Shown in pieces: positions 10,786 through 23,973 of a DNA stretch of 64,000 nt. The stretch is taken from assembly GCA_019914995.1 (NCBI GenBank), contig CM034132.1, positions 7,301,524 through 7,365,523 of the forward strand, given 5' to 3'. The notes below the pieces were generated by a model. That model was not told the DNA's origin. It ran no database searches and worked only from the letters and a program-made list of their open reading frames with translations. The translations under genes were made by a program, and so were the position numbers. Within the stretch, counting starts at the first letter, position 1, and each line of letters starts with the position of its first letter. Source of the stretch: Acanthochlamys bracteata (Eukaryota > Streptophyta > Magnoliopsida > Pandanales > Velloziaceae).

Positions 10786-11298
10786 AGCATAGTCAGGCAC
10801 ACTAACTCTTCCCAAAAGAAGGCTACCTTAGGAGACAAGAAGAAGTAATCCCTCATAAATATTGTTATTATTAACAGTTATTAGTAACAGTGAGATATCA
10901 AGCAAAAGAATGAATGGCAAGCTTTATGATTTACTTGTGCCACCAAAAGACTTGCTCAACTGAAAAGCTGTGATGAGGCAGAATAGACGCAGCTCCAAAT
11001 AACGAATTGCATGTTAGCGAGAATATTGAATTCAGCAAGGCAATAATTAATCATTTCTTGCATGACAATTAGGCAGATTACAAGCACGAAAACATATCGA
11101 GCACGAACATTGCCTTCTCTGTCTCTTGGCAAGCCTGATTCTGCATTCATGTGGTGTAGATATGTGTACCTTTCTGAGTTCAGCATCCCCGTTGCTGTTA
11201 TCTGCAAAAGCTTTTTGGTTTCTATATTTAGGCACAGCAACAAGAAAACAAGATGTACTGCTGATCAGGACTCCAAGCAAGCTACGTTCTTTTACATG
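10786..11298 (-). other. Probable 3' untranslated region of the DUF3082-like gene
   Basis: This lies immediately downstream (minus strand) of the stop codon at 11299-11301. Open readings in it do not resemble proteins. The poly(A) site was not located. Confidence 0.4.
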
Positions 11299-14200
11299 CT
11301 AAGTACCATCAGAACCCCCCTGCACCTCATCACTTCTTTGCTCCAATATTTCAGTAGAACTCTTTGTGGAGCTCACAACATTCAGCTGTCCCTCATCTTT
11401 CTTTCCTGATAGCGAGTTACTACTCAAGCTGTCCGTGATTGAATTCAAGGTGAGCTGAAAGGAGTATAGTATCAACCCAATGGAGTTTATGCCAAAAACA
11501 CAAGTTGCAAGGTAGCATATTCCATTTACAATAGTCCTGTAAGAGATCATAGGAAAATGTGAAAACCGTAGAACATTATTGAGATGATACAGACAAAATA
11601 TCAAGACATTACCTGACTGTTATTGTAATTTGACGAGCCTGCAACAAGAAAGTAAGGCTTGCTAAGATAATAGAGAAATATCCACAAAACAACTTCAGTA
11701 TGTTACAGCAAGCAGCAAAATTAAGCTACAGAACAGACTTCACAACTAAAAGAGCCAATAATGACTATAGTCACAGCTCGATGACGAGGCTGGGCAAATG
11801 CATCAATTCCAACGAAATATACCTAAACTCTTGATTTCTACTTTTGAAGTAACGGATTCTACTTGGCAAGATGACTGCAAGAAAAAGTAGAAATAATCCT
11901 TCTATATTGGTGACATAGAGACGATCCTTCTACATTGCCAAGGTACAAAGCACCACTTGTAAGAAATTTGAAGTTTCTTACTGATTTTAAGACTTATTGT
12001 TCTTCTAGTGTGTTAGAACAGTCTTTCGATTTAAAAGGGAAAAGGCTTGTGATGAGCTCAAGGTTGGACTTCTGCACAACTTCTGCACAATGTCTTTTGG
12101 TAGTTATTCTATTATGTGTGGCGCATGAAAGCCTAGCAGTGAGGACATGAGGTTTCTATCAGATGGTTGTTCTTCTCAGAATGGGAGGGTTGGTGAACTG
12201 ATCAGCATAAGAGTGAGCTAGCATTCGACCAATCAGTTTTTATACTTACGAATTTGACAAAGTGGAACCACGAATGTCTTGAGGGGTAAATGCGTACTGG
12301 AAGTATGGACTCTCTCAGCTACTGTAAAACACAGCGGACAGTCCACTACTTGTGCATCCAAACGTACAAAGACATGAATATTGCTTTCTAATATTTTGAT
12401 TAAGTTACAATTATTGTAAAAGATACTATCAATATCGGTAATTGTTGGCAATTAAAACTTCTAAAGCTAAATATGCTTGATGTATAGCCTTCTCTCTTTT
12501 TGGCAGTTTGATCTTAAAAAAAAAAAAGCGATTGACATTGGCACTTTGAATAAAACTTAACTATCGATATGCTATTTAGGATACATTACATTGATCAAAA
12601 TGAATAACCTAACACAATATTTTGATTAGCTTTTGCACGGTTGTAGGAATATTAGTGAGCCATTCACTACTTTTTAAGTAATCAAGAGTATCAGAACCTC
12701 ATATGCCAATTAGGCAGATATACGACCCAAATGCTTGTCTCTATCCCTTTTATTATCTCGCACAATTTAGTTTTAGTTATTTAGCATTAAATACACATTT
12801 GCTCCATCAAGTTGCGACAATGAGAAACTTCTAGTCTATAAGCAAATTTGTAGAAATTTGGTCCTTAAGTAGCAAGTTTAGTTTGCAGTTAATCATTTCT
12901 GCAACTATAACGTTGTTTACAAAGAAAGAAGGAATCAGCTAAAAAGGTATCTATGCAATTTATTAAAGCAGAGGCATAGGTACCGAATGGATGTCAAATG
13001 GCATTTCTTAAACTAACTACTTCACACAATTCTATGAAAACTCGAAAGTTGTTTTATGATGAAGAGTTGCATGTTCAGTTAAGAAAAATCCTTTCAAACA
13101 ATGTATTGGTTGATCTTTCGCGAACCATATACGTATATGTATATATATGTACATATATATATAGGAGAGAATAGCAATTCTTAGTTAAATGCTTATTTAA
13201 CTGCAAAATATAAGAAAAAATGATATTATAGAGTGCAATTGCCACCTATTGGGTGAGAAAGGCTCCTCACTACCACTAAGTGGTGTCGGTTTGTAGAGGT
13301 TATAGACATGTAAAACACTGTATACATCAGCATATCTAATATAAGTGAAATGATACATCTCTTGAAGACGGCAAGCTAAGATAACATCTATAAGAGAGTT
13401 TGATTTGCATTTTTTGTTGCTTCATTGAAATAGAACAATGTAAGCTCCTGATCAACAATTATTAGAATGAAAAGAAAGTACATAGTATAGTACTTTCCAT
13501 TTGTTTCATACAAAATATTATTTGGCAACTCACATATCATGTAGGTGGGAAAAAGTATATTAAGTAATTACAGATTGCTTTTATCATATACTTATGACTG
13601 ACATACTTACAAACATCTAAAGTCATGTGATAAGATATATAACAAAAATAATTTCGTATTTACTACTTGATGAACGTGTGTTATTGTTGCAAGTTGCAAC
13701 TTTCTTTTCAAAAATACAAAAATGGAAAAATCTTACAATTGAGAGTCAGTTTCGAAAAAATATGAATTTTTATACAGAAGAAGTACATATATAGTCTATG
13801 AATACTTATAAACTTTTCTTATTAATCTAAGTAGTTTGGTGGTTAGACATTCTCCACCATTGCAAAAATTATGGGTTCTACTCCTAGAGCAATCTTGGCT
13901 GCTAGTAAAATCTCATTTGACAAAAAAGAAACCAAAATTTTTTTGTATAAAATAAAATGAATAGATGTCTGTAGATGCAGTTGTAAACTTAACCGTTAAT
14001 GCAGTACAAAGATTAAGAGGCAATCTTGCGGGAGAATGATAGAAAGATTGCATAGAATATAATCACATAATAATAATGTCTGGGTGCCCCGAAACAATGT
14101 GTTGAATCTCTTAGCGAAGAGTTTCCAATCAAGTCCTATTAATAAAAGTCGTTAGGAAGAGTCATTTTATTTGGTGCTAATATTAGAATATTAAGAACTT

Positions 14201-17200
14201 TTGTGGTTAAGTTTCTGAGAAAAATAAAAGCCTAGTTATTTCAGAACATAATCTTGGTGTTATGAAGAAAGTAATACTGATATATGGAAGTTTAAAAAGT
14301 AATGATTTGTTAGATAGAAGTGAAGAAGCTTACTACTAAGGTGTGATAGTGCATCAAATTGCTATTATTTGTGCACAGCTAGATGGTGACACGCTTTCAC
14401 TTCTATTTTTCATTAATTAAGAATTTGCAATAAGTGGAATTAATATAGGCTTCACATCAACGTGTCCAAACTTTTTTATCATTCTGTCAACATAATGTTC
14501 TTGTGGCAAGACAAGTCTTAGATAAGTTTTAGAGATTTTACTCCTGCAATGACACTTGACTCACCTAAATTTTTTATATCATAATTAAAAGATAAAAATT
14601 GTTTTAATTTATTCGCGATGCCAATGTGAGTGCTAAAATAAGAATATCGTCTATATCTAAAGTAATAACAACACAATCATTTTCTTCAACTTGACACACA
14701 CTTGTGAACATAACCAAAATGTTCAAAACATGTCAAAATTTTCAAACCATTGTTTTAGAGTTGGCTTTAGTTAGGCTATAGAAAGATTTATTAGTTTGAT
14801 ACTTTTTTCTCTTACTTGGAACAAGATAACCATCATGTTGATTCATATATGTTTCTTCTTCAAAATCACCATTCAAAAAGCAATTTTTAGATTTGCTTGG
14901 TATATTACCGGTTTGTAAAGTGAAGCCAAGGCAATTAAAACTCAAAGAGAAGAATTCTATCAATAGAAGAAAATATTTCAAAATAATCAAATTTTCTTTT
15001 GTGTAAATCCCTTACAACCAATCTAACTTTAAATTTATCAATTGAACCATCAATGTTATACTCCTTTTTAAATATCATTTATAACCTATGATCTTAGCTC
15101 GTAGAGACAAGTCAGTTCCTTTTTTCTATTATGCAAGATAGACTAAAGGTCACTATGAATTTCCTTTTTCCACAAAATAGCACTATGTGAAGACATAGCT
15201 TGAGAGAAAGTAATAGGATTATAGTCCACATTAAACGCATAGAAGTCATCTCCAAATACTTTCGTAATTCAGATACTTCTCGGACAATAGGTACAAATTG
15301 CTTTGCTTCTAGTTAGAAGTTTGTAATCATTCAATATCAGTTTCGAGAGGAAAAATACTTCAACGGATTCAGCACTGTTGTTTCAAATGTTGTAAGTAGT
15401 TATACTTCACTTTTCGACATAAGAAATCCATAGGACCTCTAGGAATTGAAGGTAGGATGTGTGCGCAGGGAAGAATACGAAGAAGAGATCCTATTAGAAC
15501 ACATCCAAAGAACGGAAATAACCCACTCTAGATAGATTATTTTAAAACTCCATATTTATTGCTTTTTGCAATTTATAAACTTTTAAAACTGCAGCCAAAC
15601 ACTATTTACAAGAATTATTTCCCCTAGCTTTAAATTTCTACAATTAGGCTTCAAATCTTAAGTACTAAAGGATATCCATTGATGCTCTTCTACACATACT
15701 CTAGATTTATATAAAGGATTATTAGAAGCAGGAATCAAACGAAATCTTTCATTTTTTAATAAAGCAAAATTTTCCTTTAAGGCGTTCAAGATCACCATTA
15801 GTGAAAAGTAAAATGATAATATATCTTTACAAGAGGTGGCAACGCTTGAATTTCGCATTTCCTCCTATATTGTTAAGAATTAATATTGTAGGAACATGTA
15901 TATTATACTTCCAGTGGGTGTCCATGATGACATGAAATCCATGGTAAATCCTTGAAGTCTAGAATATATAGTACGCAGAATCAAAACAATAGCATATCCG
16001 AGATCAATTTGATGAAGCTAATACTTATGATATGGTGACCTTAATTAAAGATCATCCTAGAAAATATGTCCAAAGTCTCCAACTATGGAGCACTTGATAT
16101 CACGGATAGCTGTATATTAACCCAACAAATATTCTCGATGGGATGATCCTAAAATGTCATAGTCTGAAAACCACATCTAAAACCTTCAATGACGAAGCAC
16201 AAAATAGGCTCGATCTGAAAGGTATCCACACCCTAATCTGTGTTAGTATGCCCTATGCCTAGAACATTCATGCCTTGTCTAATTATTTCGTATTAGGTCA
16301 TGGAATGGGTACAGGGACGCAGTTCGTAGTTGTTGAAAGCATAGAATGTGAGGGATAGGTTCATTCAAATTTGAGGACTCGCTCGTGTAAGTCATGTATG
16401 TGTATATAACAATCATAATAACAATAAAGATTCACACTATACATATAAAATTAGTTTTCTCCAATAGTTTCATATATTGTTCAATTCAATCCAACTTCCT
16501 GAAGTAATTCTTAACCACTTTATTTGCTTGATGTGTTGCTTCTCTCAATAAGGAAAAACTTGCCAAGCCTTCATATTAGGTTTAAAGAAAGAACAAAACT
16601 CATTAACTCAATTTTGGGTCGAAATTTACAAGAACAAGGATGAGAATGCACCAAGTCTGGATATGCACAAACTAGTCCGAAGAACATGGGGATCTGAGAG
16701 ATCGGTAACATTGCACTTGCTCAGGACATATTCAATAATCCAAAGGTGCAAATAACTAGATTCATTGCATTTCTTGTTGTTAGCATTACTTTAACAAGGC
16801 ATTTACTACTTATAATCGGCATGTTAACATGTAAACATTTCCAAAGGTGTCTTTATCTCCTCTACTAATAGGTTCTTAACGGCAATGCTTATATCTTTTC
16901 TTATGCTTCTATTTGTATTCGGCTCTTTTCCTGTTCTATAGTTGCAATGAATAAAACTTAATATGCATGAAAATGGAGCAAAACTATCCAAGCACCAAAA
17001 AGAGTATAAAGGTGTGTGCCAGTATCTGTTGGAACTTGAAAATTAAGTGAATAAGTGATAATGGAACTTCCAAACCTGATTATTCAGAGCAGCTTCAAAA
17101 CCAGATGCAAGGAGAACTCTCAGTTGTGAACTCAAATCGAGACTCCACACATTAGATTCCAGACTCAAGTACTTGAAAAGGTAATATTTTGTTGTTACAG

Positions 17201-20200
17201 ATATGTTTGGACCAAGTGCAAGTGGGTTTGGATGGAGTGGAAAAACAAGTGATTACTACCGTGAGACGAGCCTTGCCCTCATTATAATGAGGGCTTTAAA
17301 AAAAAATTTATAAAAAAAAAAAAAAAAAAAAAGAAAAGCTACATGCGCTTTTGCAAAAGATCTTGCAGAAACTGTGGAAGAAATTGTAGAAGATGTACAG
17401 AAGAATAACATTGACAATTGTAATGAATTCCCTACTACTGTAGAAGATCACCCCTCTGACACCTTCTCTGAAGATGGGCACACCAGTGGGTCAAGTAAAG
17501 CTATTAAGAGAGACAAATATGAGGGAGTCTGACAGCACAATTTTACAGACTGATTCACAACATGACTAATAGATAGGACATATATACCAGAACACATCTG
17601 AGAGCATTTCAAAGATAAATGCTGCTTTCAGTTTGAGGGTGAGTGTGCCAGTAGGAGAATGCATGTGATTGCAAAGCTATAGAAAGATGTCTTAGATGAA
17701 GATCATCAATTAGCAGCTTGAATGATACTAACCAATGATGATAAGAAAACATGTTACTTTTTTACTTTACGTGATAGTTATGAATCTGAAGTTATTCTAG
17801 TGTTGCTCCTTGTGTGACAATCTAATGTGAACTCTTTCTATAAGATACATGAAATTGAGAATATTTCACTTTATTTAATTGTGATCATAATATGTATTTC
17901 AATTTGTGGTTGCATTTATGGAATTAAAATCTTTTGATTATAATGTCTTAAAAATTCATCCCTAGTGTTATTAGATTGATTGAATCATTCCTTAACGAAC
18001 TTGCTACCTTGCAATAAAACCTTGCGCTAGGGAACATATCCTTTTAAGAGCTTCTTTTAATTCCTTATAATCTCAAGGGAAGCATTTAATACTCTGGTCT
18101 AGTGTTTCAATTTTAAGTTAATTAATTGCCAGTATTTTAAACATTAGTGGCAAAACCACCCTTGCAAAAGGATAGAGGAGCCTTGACCAGTTCATGCCCT
18201 TACTCAATTCTCTAAAAAATTAAAAGAGAATCCGACTTTTATATATAAATTTTTTTTTAAAACAGAAATATATGCACCAGTCTATTTAGCAATCAGAACC
18301 AGTGAAACTACAAGTCCTTCAGAGGAGATCACAGATAGCATTGTCTTCCAGATAAAACTTCATATCTGCTCATGTGGCGAATAAAAAAATAAAAAAGAAA
18401 ATGAAAACAAATAATTAAATAAATAAATAATAAATGAATGAATCACAATTCACCAAGCTAACTTATAAGAGCATAAAGCTAATAAGAGCACCAGTTGCTG
18501 GAACAACATTAAAAAAAAACTAATAAGTAAATAAATAAATAAAAGTAAACGAAAACAGCTAACCGAGAAGTTATCTGAGACAGCTTGGCGATTGAGAGCA
18601 GATTCAATGGTGGTCGTGAACTTGTACAGAATGACAGCAATAACACCGGCAGCAAGTCCTCCCAAAAGCACTTGGACAGGAGAGGGGGGTACACCAGGTT
18701 CGAGTGGTGTTGCTCCCATTGCCTTGAGGTTGTCCAATGCCTCCTGCTTTATGTCCTTGGTCTTCTTGACCCCAGAAGACCGGAGTCTCTGCTCCAAAAC
18801 AACAACATTGTCAGATAAGCAGAAATTAGCGAAGGAAGCCTTGAAACAAAATGGACAGGGAACTGATATAGATGCTTTTTCAAAACATGGTGCTAGATGC
18901 TTTTTTTGTAATGGACTTAACCATGAAGTACTCATCCTTCAAAAGAGGTATCTTCTTTACTCTAAGAGGAATTCCCTAGATCACAAAACTACTCCATAAG
19001 TTGATTTTGAAAAGCATCAGTTTTCCAATTTAAAGACCTACAAGAGTTCTAACTACACCATAGTCGACAAAGTAATTAAGCTATTTTCAACTAATAGGCT
19101 TGCAAGTTTGCTTTATGAATTTGTTCATCTATCAGCCCTGTTGGACAAGACTCAATCCATTCCATTATGCACAAACTCCTAACTTCCCTCTTGCACTTTC
19201 TGTATACAAAGTCAGTGGACCCACTTCACTCATTCCAACACTAGAAAATGTCATCCAATCCCCATTTCTCTTTTTGTATATAAATTGTACGCATACTGTT
19301 TTATCAATACGACAGAGAATACAATTACATTCATCACTCTATTTTCACACCTTTTCTGTCTACTTTGTTTCTATCTTGGTCTCAAAGTAATAACTCAATC
19401 TTGGTGCCATGGCATCAACACCATTACTACCATCCACCACTCTTCCAATTACAAGTATCAGTAACTTTATCTGTTTGTTCAGAAGAGACAAGCAATACGG
19501 AAATTCCAAATGGATCCTATACTCATCAGCACCTACAGATCAGTACCAAAACTGATGACAAGATAGCACCAAATCTGAACAGATGGAGAAAACTTGATTA
19601 ATTCTACGTCAGATGCTAAATGCAGCACTACCCAGGTGTTCCTCAGCTGTTTGGCCTCACTACTTCTCTTGAGATTTGGCTTTCTTTTGAAGACCTTTAT
19701 TTACAAGAATCTCATGCAGAATGACAACTTTTCTGACAACAACTCGTCAATATTAAGAAAGACTCTCTCTACACCAGATTATCTTAAGAAGATAAAAAGC
19801 ATGGCAGATCCTTTGGCTGCAATTTAAGATCCAGTCCGTGAATGATGATTCTGTCATGTATACTCTGATTATGAAGAAGTCCTTGGACAAGCCTACATTT
19901 TAGCAAACTTTGTGCGCTTCGACAATCTAGTGACAACAAAAACGCTGCCATCTCCTAAGGAAAATGTTAAGCCTTTGAAAAATACTACGGTTTCAATATG
20001 ACAACAAATTGCTCGAGAAATGGACATTCAGTATACCAAAATCAACGACAATAACTACCACGACAACAGAACTCCAAAAACACAACAACTACATGGGACA
20101 AACAACTCTTCATCATCGACAAGGCCACCAATTTGCTACCAATATGTCACAAAGATAGCCATTCTGCAGTCTAGTGCTGATCTCATATGCCATCTCTCGC

Positions 20201-23200
20201 AATAGCAATTTATCTTCCAAATTTACCGGTCTTCATGCAACCTGGACCCCACTTGCGCGTCCTAACCCTCTAGTGCCTTCAACATCGCAATGGATTCCGA
20301 ATACATGTGCCATAAGCCATATGACATTCCATTCTTCTATCAGCATTTCAACCTTACTCTGGATCAAATCATGCGCTTATAGGTGTTGGCATTTCCTTAC
20401 CTATTACTTATATCGGCTCTACATCAGTTTCACCCTTTTCATACAATTTTTCTTTTGCTAATATTTCCTTGCTCCTAACATCAAACAAAATCTTTTCTGC
20501 ATAGCCAAATTTACTAAGGATAACTCTTGTCTCTTGAACGTCACTCATCTAATTTTATTGTGAGGACTTGCAAACAAAGATGATTCTCTCAAAAGGTGAT
20601 ATGTTCAATAATTTTTATCAAATCACCTTTGGGCCGCAAATATCTCAAGCTCTTTTGGTTCATGCACGCAGGCTCACATTTAGTAGTATTCTTTAGGCTA
20701 TCCATCTCCACCAAAACTTTTTACTTACAATCTCCCATTATTTGAATCTTTTTTATTTTTTAAATGTTAACAAAATTTGTGAAGCTTGCCAAATTGGTAA
20801 AAGTACAATTTGTCTTTTTTTGCTTTGTAGTATCAAAACTACTATGCCTTTGGAAATTATTTGTTCTGATATTTGGTCCTATCGTAGTTTATTCATCTTC
20901 TGATTCAAAGATTATATCATTTTGTAGATGACTTCAATCATCTCACATGGATTTCTCCATTACTCTCTAAATCATTTAGGGTTCATTATTTTAAATAATT
21001 TAAGAAAATTGTTATAGAAAACATGTCTCTACCACTATTAGATATTTCCGATGCTACGATGCAATGGAACTTTTCAAGGAGCTTTCAACATTGCAGTCAA
21101 TGATGCTGGTACTTCTTATCCAATATATCTTTATACATCTAAGCAAAATGGTGAGGCAAAGTGTAAGTATCATCACATTACCACAACTGGAAATCTATAA
21201 CGCACATTCAACTTCACCTTAAAAATATTACTCTGAAGCCTTCTCCACAGCTATTTGATCAATGGTCTTCCTACACCTATTCAAATCTAAATAATTTTCT
21301 GATTAACATGTTTACGCTTCAACTAAACATCTTATACCTTATTTTGGGTGAGTTACAGCCATGTTATCACGTGCTTATCGGATAGCAAGTGGCGCTTTGC
21401 TATGAAAGGTGAATATAATTCTCTTCTTGAAAATAATACTTGGATTTGTTCCTTCTAACTCACACCAAGCTAGTGTTGGATGCAAATAGGTTTTCAAAAT
21501 TAAGACAAAAATGGATAGCTCCCTTGATCGATACAAGACCCATTTGGCTATAAAGGGATATCATAACAACAAGGTGTTGAGTTTACAGAGACATTCAGTC
21601 CGGAAACAATCTGCTACTAGTTGTGTTGTACTTCTCTTGCTCTATAACATTGTGGGCAAATCAAGCGATTGCATGTTAAAAATGCTTTCCTACACAGTGT
21701 TTCACATTCATTGATCCATAGTTTCCTTGTCAAGTTTGCCAGTTATGCAAGGCAATATATGGTCTTTAAAATGTTCCTCATGCATGGTGTCACTGACTGA
21801 CTTCTTTTCTTGTACAACTCAATTTTTGTTGTTCACAAGTGGAAACCTCCTTGTTTATAAGTCGGTGTAAATCTCCCATTCTTATCGTCCTTATGTACAT
21901 TGATGGCATTCCTCTAACAGGCACTGACCAAAAAGCTACGATTCAGTTTTATTCACTCCAGCAGCCATTTTGCTATAAAAGATCTTGTTCTCTTGTTACT
22001 TTTTATGAAATCACATTCAATCAAGGCAACCTTCTTCTCATGCAATCCAAGCACACACTTGATACCCAAAGTAGTCATATGGAAGGTGTGAAGCCTATCC
22101 ACTCTTCAAATTACTGCCTGTACAAAACTCTCTAAATATGATGATGATCAGCTACAAATTGTTACTCTTCATGGATATGTTATCACTCCAATATTTACCA
22201 TTACCTGCCTGGACATCTCCTACACGACCGGCCAAGTTTGTGCATACCAACATACAGGAGAACATTGGCAAGCTAACAAACGTGTCTTATAATATCTCAA
22301 AGATTCTATTAAAGTTGGCCTTCGGTTCTCTTGTGCATCAAACATCTACCTCCAAGCCTTTTGAGACACTAACCAGACCAGTGCTCACAGTGATCAACAC
22401 TCACTAGCTGACCTTGCATCTTTTTAGGATCCAATCAGTTGGAGTTCTAACAAGCCACGCACTATCACCAGCTTGAGTGCCAAATTTGAGTACAAAGACC
22501 TTGCTAATGCTACTCCTAAAATTCTTTGCCTTCAAATATTCTATTATAAAACTTGGTTTTCCTCTCTCTAGACCAGTTTGGTGGAGTAACAACATAAGTG
22601 CCATCTATCTCACTGCCAATCTCGTCTCATACTCACACCGAACATATCCAGATAATTTCACTTTATTGGGAACCAGTTACACATTAGGGATGGATGTTGA
22701 TTAGATTTCTTCTTTTCATCAACTTGCCGATACATCTAGAAGCGTCTTTCTACAACGCGCTTCAACACTACAGTCCAGGTTGCTGATCAGTTCCAATCAT
22801 TCACTTGCGAGGGGATGTTAGACAAGACTTAGTCATTTAGTAAACTCCATTATGCATGACCTCCTAACTTCACTCATACGCTTCCTGTAGACATAGATAG
22901 TGGACCCATTCCCCCACTCGTTCCAACACTTGAAGATGCGGTCCACTCCCCGTTTTTCATTTTGTATACAAAATACATACATGCACGATTTATTAATACA
23001 AGTGAGAATACAATCACATTCATCACTCTGCTTTTTCACTTATTTCTTCTGTCTACTTCCTTTCTAATCTTTCATTATAAGTATACACATCTAAACTGGC
23101 CTTAATACACATCTAAATCACAGAAAAAACATATATCATTAATACAAGCCTTACACTACATATCTCAAATCTAAGATTATAAAGACTATACAAAAGAACT

Positions 23201-23973
23201 ACTATGCTAATTTAAACTTTTTGTACCACACCCTAATAGCTAGGTAATCTTATCACAAAACATATCTCACAAGGAAATTTGTATAGTTGTCTGCAAGTTG
23301 TTGGTGGTTCTAAAGGTTGAGGGAGAAGACAACATGAGGAACATGTATAGTGCATACGAATCTACCACTTGAATTTTCTTATGAAATTAAAACAAAATTT
23401 CAATGCAGACAAAGATACAGGTAACATATTGGAATGTGTAGATGTAATTCCAGTTCATTTCTCCCATGAAAACGCACATTCATTATAAGATAGCAAACTT
23501 AGTTCAACTTATTTTTAAAACAAAAAAGATATAAAACTATTCTTGATTCGTCAGAAGCGGCCATTATTAACCGGAAAAACAAAACGAAATATTGAGAGAA
23601 AGAGGAGGAAACAGAGTGGCACCAGTTCTTTGGCCCGCTTAGCACGCCGGCGGATAGATCGAAAGAGAAAGACAGTGATGGCGCCGGTAAGCAGCACGCT
23701 GGTTGCCGTCTGTAGCAGCGTAGGATTATCGTCGACGGCGAACAGAGTGGAAGAGTTGGACGAAGGAGGGAGTTCAATCGGCCCATCTTCCTCCACTACC
23801 GGAGAGCTAGTGGGTTCTCGGAGCTCCGAAAACAATGGAGAAGGAAGCCTTGAGATTCTCTGTAAAGAAGTAGAGATAATAGGGAGGGAGTGATGGTGGT
23901 AGAATGAAGGACAAAGACAAGGAGGAAGGAGAGTGAAGTGGGAAGAGAGAAAAGAAGGGGAGTGAAGAAGCAT
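11299..23973 (-). CDS. Predicted plastid membrane protein, DUF3082-like (four exons)
   Basis: Exons on the minus strand are 23973-23623, 18788-18564, 11638-11613 (26 bp) and 11536-11299, all at GT-AG sites and in phase, giving 279 aa. Residues 1-60 are Ser/Pro/Leu-rich with few acids, like a chloroplast transit peptide. Membrane segments fall near 86-104 (LLQTATSVLLTGAITVFLF, followed by RRRAKRAKE), 154-174 (LLGGLAAGVIAVILYKF) and 202-228 (NGICYLATCVFGINSIGL). A polar Ser-rich tail follows. The central sequence (SGVKKTKDIKQEALDNLKAM, then LYKFTTTIE and SDNFSARQITITVR) matches an uncharacterised plant/cyanobacterial family that I recall as DUF3082 (Arabidopsis At3g61870-like, about 270 aa). 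Biochemical function is unknown. The first two introns are 4.8 and 6.9 kb and filled with retrotransposon sequence. The frame is intact throughout, so the gene is probably active. Confidence 0.87.
11613..11638 (-). other. 26-bp microexon of the DUF3082-like gene
   Basis: Minus strand: the acceptor TTGTTGCAG precedes GCTCGTCAAATTACAATAAC and the donor GTAATG follows the exon. It encodes ARQITITV plus two bases of the next codon and is required to join FS of exon 2 to RTIVNGICY of exon 4 in phase. It sits 76 bp from exon 4 and 6.9 kb from exon 2. Confidence 0.8.
11639..14340. other. Distal part of intron 2 (unassigned)
   Basis: AT-rich intronic DNA with no recognised coding fragment. An alternating TA/TG run sits at about 13130-13163. 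Confidence 0.4.
14341..15450 (-). mobile_element. Ty1/copia reverse-transcriptase fragment in intron 2
   Basis: Minus-strand readings, with many stops and frame changes, give copia RT landmarks in the right order: FGDDFYAFNVDYNPITFSQA and AILWKKEI near 15250-15150, IGCKGFTQK near 15010, FLNGDFEEETYMNQHDGYLV with SFYSLTKA near 14870-14770, and a YVDD-type DIDDILI near 14650. It lies in the sense orientation of the host gene. LTRs, integrase and gag were not found, so only an internal fragment seems to survive. Confidence 0.75.
15451..17279. other. Middle of intron 2 (unassigned, possibly retrotransposon-derived)
   Basis: No coding domain is recognised between the copia fragment and the A-rich tract. 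The stretch 15451-16500 may be degraded internal sequence of the same element. Confidence 0.3.
17280..17540 (+). other. A-rich tract followed by an unidentified coding-like fragment
   Basis: A tract of almost pure A (about 17296-17333) is followed in one frame by CAFAKDLAETVEEIVEDVQ, then NNIDNCNEFPTTVEDHPSD and SGSSKAIKRDKYEGV, before a stop at about 17528. The acidic linker style recalls Myb/SANT-like domain proteins related to Harbinger elements, but I cannot prove that. It has no start codon or partner exons and lies antisense within intron 2. Confidence 0.25.
17541..18563. other. Proximal part of intron 2
   Basis: AT-rich, with no recognised gene. The intron starts at the GTTAGC donor (18563 downwards on the minus strand). 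Confidence 0.4.
19139..19384 (+). repeat. 5' LTR of the antisense copia element
   Basis: About 246 bp, TG...CA ended, colinear with the 3' LTR. A degenerate primer-binding-like sequence follows at about 19395-19412, but the match to initiator tRNA-Met is poor. Confidence 0.75.
22816..23074 (+). repeat. 3' LTR of the antisense copia element
   Basis: About 259 bp, TG...CA ended, preceded by the purine tract at 22807-22815. It has diverged noticeably from the 5' LTR, which argues for an old insertion. Confidence 0.75.

Larger units (their letters stand above)
19139..23074 (+). mobile_element. Ty1/copia LTR retrotransposon, degenerate, antisense in intron 1
   Basis: Related LTRs start TGTTGGACAAGA (19139) and TGTTAGACAAGA (22816) and share a long colinear series of words (CATTATGCA..CTCCTAACTTC, AGTGGACCCA, TTCCAACACT, GAGAATACAATCACATTCAT). 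A purine tract, GCGAGGGGA, abuts the 3' LTR. Internal plus-strand remnants follow copia order: a gag-like start (about 19408), CEACQIGKST and SKQNGEAKCKYHH of integrase (20.8-21.2 kb), WRFAMKGEYNSLLENNTWI and FKIKTKMDSSLDRYKTHLAI of RT (21.4-21.6 kb), a YVDD-region MYIDGIPLTG (about 21895), and an RNase H block near 22440-22520. Many stops make it inactive. No convincing target duplication is visible (AGCCC versus TTATA), in keeping with an old insertion or rearranged end. Confidence 0.85.

Noticed and set aside
13820..13920. tRNA-like or SINE-like words (GTGGTTAGACATTC, GGGTTCTACTC)
   Set aside because: The spacing resembles box A/box B of a tRNA-derived SINE, but a cloverleaf could not be drawn and no poly-A or target duplication was found.
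18592..18999. 135-codon plus-strand frame opposite DUF3082-like exon 2
   Set aside because: It is the antisense shadow of an exon whose minus-strand reading matches a known family and splices in phase.
22404..22604. Minus-strand frames inside the copia element
   Set aside because: They overlap the RNase H remnant, which reads on the plus strand in correct copia order.
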